Of a stretch of 64,000 nt of DNA, positions 59,521 to 64,000 are shown piece after piece. Both the position numbers and the translations under genes were made by a program. Origin of the DNA: Atherinomorus stipes (taxonomy: Eukaryota > Chordata > Actinopteri > Atheriniformes > Atherinidae); the NCBI GenBank assembly GCA_023101725.1, contig JALJCO010001220.1:248001-312000 (forward strand). The letters are read 5' to 3'. Each line of letters starts with the position of its first letter. Position 1 is the stretch's first letter. The notes beneath the pieces are model-generated. The model did not search any database, was not told where the DNA came from, and saw only the letters and a program-made list of their open reading frames with translations.

Positions 59521-62500
59521 CATTGGTTCAGAAGGTAAAAAGTTGTTCTTTTACCACAGTTGCTATCATTTTGCCAGACTTGTTGGATTATATTTTCCTC
59601 TCTTAGTTTTGAGCTTTAATTGCCCATAAGAACCTTCCCAAATAGAACTCTCTAAAAAGATTTGCAATAATCAAATAGGTATAATGTGTCTAAGAAAACA
59701 GGACAAAGACAGGTTTTATCCAGATTTTTCCTTATATGTCCTTTTAGAGTTTGAGAAAATCTGATTTTGTTAGTGGAATTTATTTGCAATTCTCTCTTTT
59801 TATTTATTCACTTACTTACTCATTTATTTTCTCAAAGGTTATTTTTCTGTTGAAAAGAAAACAGATTGTTGGTTCTGTTGTGGCCACAGACACCCCTTCT
59901 CTCTCACCCATGAAGCTTACACAGAGGACAGCTTACAGAGGAAAGGAAGGGCCAAGGGCAGTTTTGTGTCTGGCAGTTTCAACTAAGTGACGGGAAGATA
60001 AAATCGGGTAAGCCCAAGAAACATCTGGCAGGATGCATGTGTAGATCCCTCTGACATGGCTGCATGACACATGGGAATACAAATGAACAGTGCAAGGAAA
60101 TCAACTTAGGGTGCGTTTCCTGTGTAATAACAATTGTCGTGAGTGCAAGTCTGTGCATTGGGAAAATACAGGCTATGATTATATTTATGACTTCATAAAT
60201 ACAACATCTGTTTTGGTGTTGAGCTGGTACCTAAGAGGAGGTGTTATGTATGAATGTGTGCTGTTTTATTTTGATGTATAAAATAGTTGCTATCACTGTA
60301 TTTTAGTTAAATCTGCTTTTGAAAAGTGACACGGCAAAAATAATTTTGAGTGAAATTCCTCAGTTTGAGCTTCTGAGCACATGTGACTTGTTAATGTATG
60401 ATTAATATTTGTCTAAAACTGGAATTTTTTAGGTTAGAATCAGTGACAAGTATGATCAAACTTTGGAAATTTCAGGGTTGTGGAAAATACATGGGTCATT
60501 TTTATCATCCTATGACGCATTTCCATAGGGAAAGTGAAATTTGTTCTTGTACTGGTCATCTTTTTTTTTTTAAAGGAAATTTCCTGTATTTAAATTATTT
60601 GTTTTCTTTAGCCTGACTTGTTACACACTTCCTTAATCACCAATTTCATTCATTTCCAATTGGTCAGCTGTGCACCAATGGGATCTTTCCTTAGTGGGCT
60701 AACTTTACTTTTAGACCAGACCACCAAACAAACTCCCTGAAGATAACCCAACTGTCTTTAGTTGATTACAACTAAATAAGGACACAACTTCCTTACTTCA
60801 AGGAATGAAACAAGCTATAGCAACTATAGCAACAGCTACAGCCAGACCCACGTAGCACTGAAATTGTCTGCTTTACTGTGCAGTTTATGGAGCAAATCCT
60901 GTTTAAGAGACACTGAACGAACATTGGCTGTTGGGTTTATCCTGGCTCTGGTCCAATAGCCTCAGCCAGAAGAAGCAGCATGAAGTTGGCTTGAGTTACA
61001 CTCAGAAAAACATGATTGGCCACTGTCCAACAAATGATTTTGGACAGTCTGCTTGTATTTGGCTGATCTTGTGCATGATGATCCTATTATACCTTGCCTG
61101 ACAGTGGAGCCTTCCATTCTTTTAATTTGTGCCATATGACTTCCACGCCCATGAAATCCAAGTATGTGAGGGTTTTTGAGTTGGGGACATCAATTACATA
61201 CAAGAAAACAAAACAGACACAGCAAAAAGGGTGATTTCATTTATTCCCCTTGTTTTAATTTTTATCCTTTCAGCAGTGAAGCCTTTAAAAAGTCAAGAAA
61301 TGATCATATATTTACCTTTTATTTTTCAGAAAAAAGACAGCATGCAGGAGCTTCTCAATTTTTCAGTTTAACCATTTTTAATTATTTGACCAAAGCTATT
61401 TGACGAATCCTTAAAATTTTATGGTCCACAAAAGGAACTATATCTACTGCACCATAGCCAGGCAAATGAATGTCAACTTTTCTATTGCAAGCCTATTAGG
61501 GGCATAATGGGACAAAAAAAATTGACCCTGGCCTTTTGGCTCAGACTAGTCCATCTACGATCATGCACACCACAAACCTTTGCATGGTCTTAAATGTGAA
61601 TATTAACAGTGCAATTTCTTAAATCTATTAAAACCATGCAGAGAGTCGACAGGAATTGAAGTGTGGACATGTTGAACATTTCCAATATTGTAATGTGTTA
61701 ATGAAGTAAACATCTATACTCCAGCACAGTGATGAATATTAGAACAGCATTCATCATTCCACTGTTTGAGAGAGAAAGAAAATAGGGAGCAGACATGAGA
61801 AATGATGGATTAGATTAAAACTATTCCTGGACAAAGTCTATGTATGTTCCCTGCTCTCCTCGTCTCCTCCTCAACAAAAGATTGTTTGGAGGTGTTTGTT
61901 TTGTTTTTTAATTTAAATATAATGATGGAGAAAAGTCTATTATTATTTTATTTTCTGATAAAGAGGCTGCATGAGTATAACATATTGACAAAATATAAAT
62001 AGACAATTCTCTTTTGTCCATAAACACAACACAGGAGCTGCATTTAACACATTCTGACCCAAAGTATTCAACTATCAGCCCACAGCCAAGAACAAACCAG
62101 CTAATCAGAAAGCAGCTGACATACTATTAATGTTGATGAATGATGGTAAAAAAAAAAAAATCATGTTTTAACTTCCAGTAACATGATTTAGTTCAAGAAG
62201 ACACAGAAGAACTCCAGGCTATTTTAACCAGTAAACTCAACCAGTTAAACAGAGAACCAAACCAGTTAACCAGCTGTTCTACTGCTGGAAACACTGACTT
62301 CATCAACTAATTTCACAAATGTAAGGAGACAAACTTACATGGCAATAAAACAGTCATTTTATTGGTGTGTTACTTTCTGCCATGGTTGAATGTATATCTT
62401 TTTTTGTTATGATATGAAGTTTGTGCTTTATTTAATGTATTTGGTTATAAGCAAAATAAATGAAATGACATGAACAACTTTGTAAACAGCTAGTGTGCTT

Positions 62501-62863
62501 ACCACTAACTGGCTTGTATGGATAAGACTTACTGGCTTTAATGGGTCTGTTTACTCAGAGCAAAACCTCAGGGACGTGAAAGCAGTGCAGCTCACCAGAG
62601 CTTCGACCATCATCATCATCTACAGCAGCTAATGAGAGTCCTGCTGTGGCAAACATGTCAATCATTTTTTGGGCATTTGGCAGCTTCTTATAAAAAAGTA
62701 AATAATAAGTAATAATTTGTAAGTAATGATAATGTAAGTATGCTGTGTCACGTTACAATAAGGTACACAAAAAAGAGTAAGTGATTGATCAGTAATGATT
62801 AACTAATGATTCAATACTCAGAAAGTACTTAGTATGATGTGTCACTTCACAAAATACAGAATT
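59521..62863. other. AT-rich intergenic DNA without recognised genes
   Basis: No exon chain, RNA gene or delimited transposon. Short open frames of 60-80 codons show no domain. 60640-61100 is slightly less AT-rich and unassigned. Confidence 0.5.
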
Positions 62864-62960
62864 TAAGTTCAAGTTTATTTGTATATCAAATTTACAATCA
62901 CCCCAGTTGCCCAAAGTGTTGAAAAATGAAAAAACAAAACAATAAGAGTGATAAAAACAG
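62864..62960. repeat. Widespread teleost dispersed repeat, diverged copy
   Basis: AAGTTCAAGTTTATTTGTAT and CCCAAAGTGTTGAAAAATG followed by an A-rich tail, related to the copy at 44803-44900. Confidence 0.5.
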
Positions 62961-63697
62961 GAAAAAAAATCATATAATGCACACATAAAGAGTAACTAAG
63001 TGAAAAATGATTCAGTAAGAATGCAATTCTCAAAAATGTCTTTTTTTTTTCAAATAATGATCATATGCTGTCCTTTTTATGTTTACTGACTATCATATAA
63101 TCATTGGTAACTCTAAGCTTTGCTAAAGAATTCTATATACCCAGGACTGAGTATATGCATACAAATGGTAAATAAAATATTTAAACATAAAAAACCTAGG
63201 TTTCATGGGCATCAGTAAGAACTGATTGACTATCTATTAGTTCCTCATTCATTCCTCTTTTGTTCCTGATAACCAGCTGGTGTTTTCTGATAAGCCTGGG
63301 CACCATTTTCATCAGTCAGTACTATTTAACTATCAATTACAGCAGTTCCTGGTTGGTTCCTCTTTAATTTGACAGACAACTAACCATTAACTCCCTAATA
63401 GCCCTGGGCTATGTGTTCATCAGTAAGTACTATCCATTAGTTCCTGATTCCTTTCTAAGTCATGTAACAAAGCATAATTTTGTGTGCCTTATTATAAGGG
63501 GTTACTCCCAAAATATTTTAAAGTGAAGGATGGGCCAATATGCATTTGTTCAGAAACATTTTTGGCTCAAATCTGCTTCACATTTGAGGAACATTATTTT
63601 CCTAATGACACACTAAGCCAGTAAACATTTCCCACATGTCATTCACTTTCCCTTGATCAGTTTGTTGTTGGTATTTCTGAAATGTATTGCATGATTA

Positions 63698-63758
63698 AAT
63701 AGATATTTGCCCAAAAGAATATTTGTGATATAAATGTTATTTTGGGCAAATATCTATT
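63698..63758. repeat. Perfect 19-bp stem with 23-nt loop
   Basis: AATAGATATTTGCCCAAAA at 63698-63716 is exactly complementary in reverse to 63740-63758. The 61-nt hairpin could be a small palindromic element or, less likely, a microRNA-like precursor. It lies in gene-free DNA near the window end. Confidence 0.6.
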
Positions 63759-64000
63759 GATTCATCCAGACTTTAAATATCACTCCCCACCAGCTCAGGT
63801 GTCTTCTTAAAGCATGGTTGCCTCCTGTCCTACCTGTTAACCCTTTTGAAAATATCTTGAATTTGCTGAACAGGCATGTAACTAAAGTAAAATTTTACAA
63901 ATACAATGCCAATGCTTGCGGGTCAAAAGCCAGTTTAGCTTACTTAACAATCTCTGGTACTTGAAGTGCCTTTAAATAATTTATGGTGTAAACTGGTGCT

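Overview
This window comes from a vertebrate nuclear genome, almost certainly a ray-finned (teleost) fish. Both genes have GT-AG introns and match vertebrate orthologues. The repeats are typical of teleosts: hAT, PIF/Harbinger and Tc1 remnants, foldback MITEs, tRNA-derived SINEs and LINE pieces. Base composition is AT-rich, with many microsatellites. I see no operons, CRISPR arrays, phage or bacterial features, and no undescribed biological system that the sequence can support.

Positions 1-49,600 hold no recognisable host gene. They hold a LINE ORF fragment (about 0.6-1.0 kb), a cluster of tRNA-derived SINE copies (17.6, 19.5, 31.7, 32.5 and 32.7 kb), and several non-autonomous DNA transposons that can be delimited from their terminal repeats and target duplications: 21.4-22.2, 26.8-27.1, 31.8-32.3, 35.8-36.1, 45.3-45.7 and 47.8-48.9 kb. 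Two large neighbouring foldback structures lie at 33.4-34.3 and 34.4-35.6 kb; the 285-bp arms of the first differ at a single base. A degenerate Tc1-like transposase lies at 40.4-41.0 kb. A stretch at about 36.4-39.3 kb is poor in repeats and could be regulatory.

Positions 49,600-57,300 hold two genes arranged tail to tail. mrps18a (mitochondrial ribosomal protein S18A, also called mL66) is on the + strand with six coding exons between 49,707 and 53,881. rsph9 (radial spoke head protein 9, motile cilia) is on the - strand with five coding exons between 57,131 and 54,347. Their poly(A) signals lie 8 bp apart on opposite strands, so the mature transcripts probably overlap by a few tens of bases. 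In this sequence rsph9 exon 1 carries one extra base in a run of six A, which breaks the frame after residue 49. All other exons and splice sites are intact, so an assembly error or a recent lesion is likelier than an old pseudogene.

Positions 57,300-64,000 hold a poly(A)/(TA)n tract, a CpG-bearing segment ending in a likely LTR plus tRNA-Lys-type primer binding site, a Tc1-like transposase remnant (59.1-59.5 kb) and otherwise unassigned AT-rich DNA. From memory of the human genome, RSPH9, MRPS18A and VEGFA are neighbours and MRPS18A and VEGFA are divergent. If that order holds here, the 49-kb gene-free stretch upstream of mrps18a would be part of the vegfa-mrps18a intergenic interval. No vegfa exon was found in the window.
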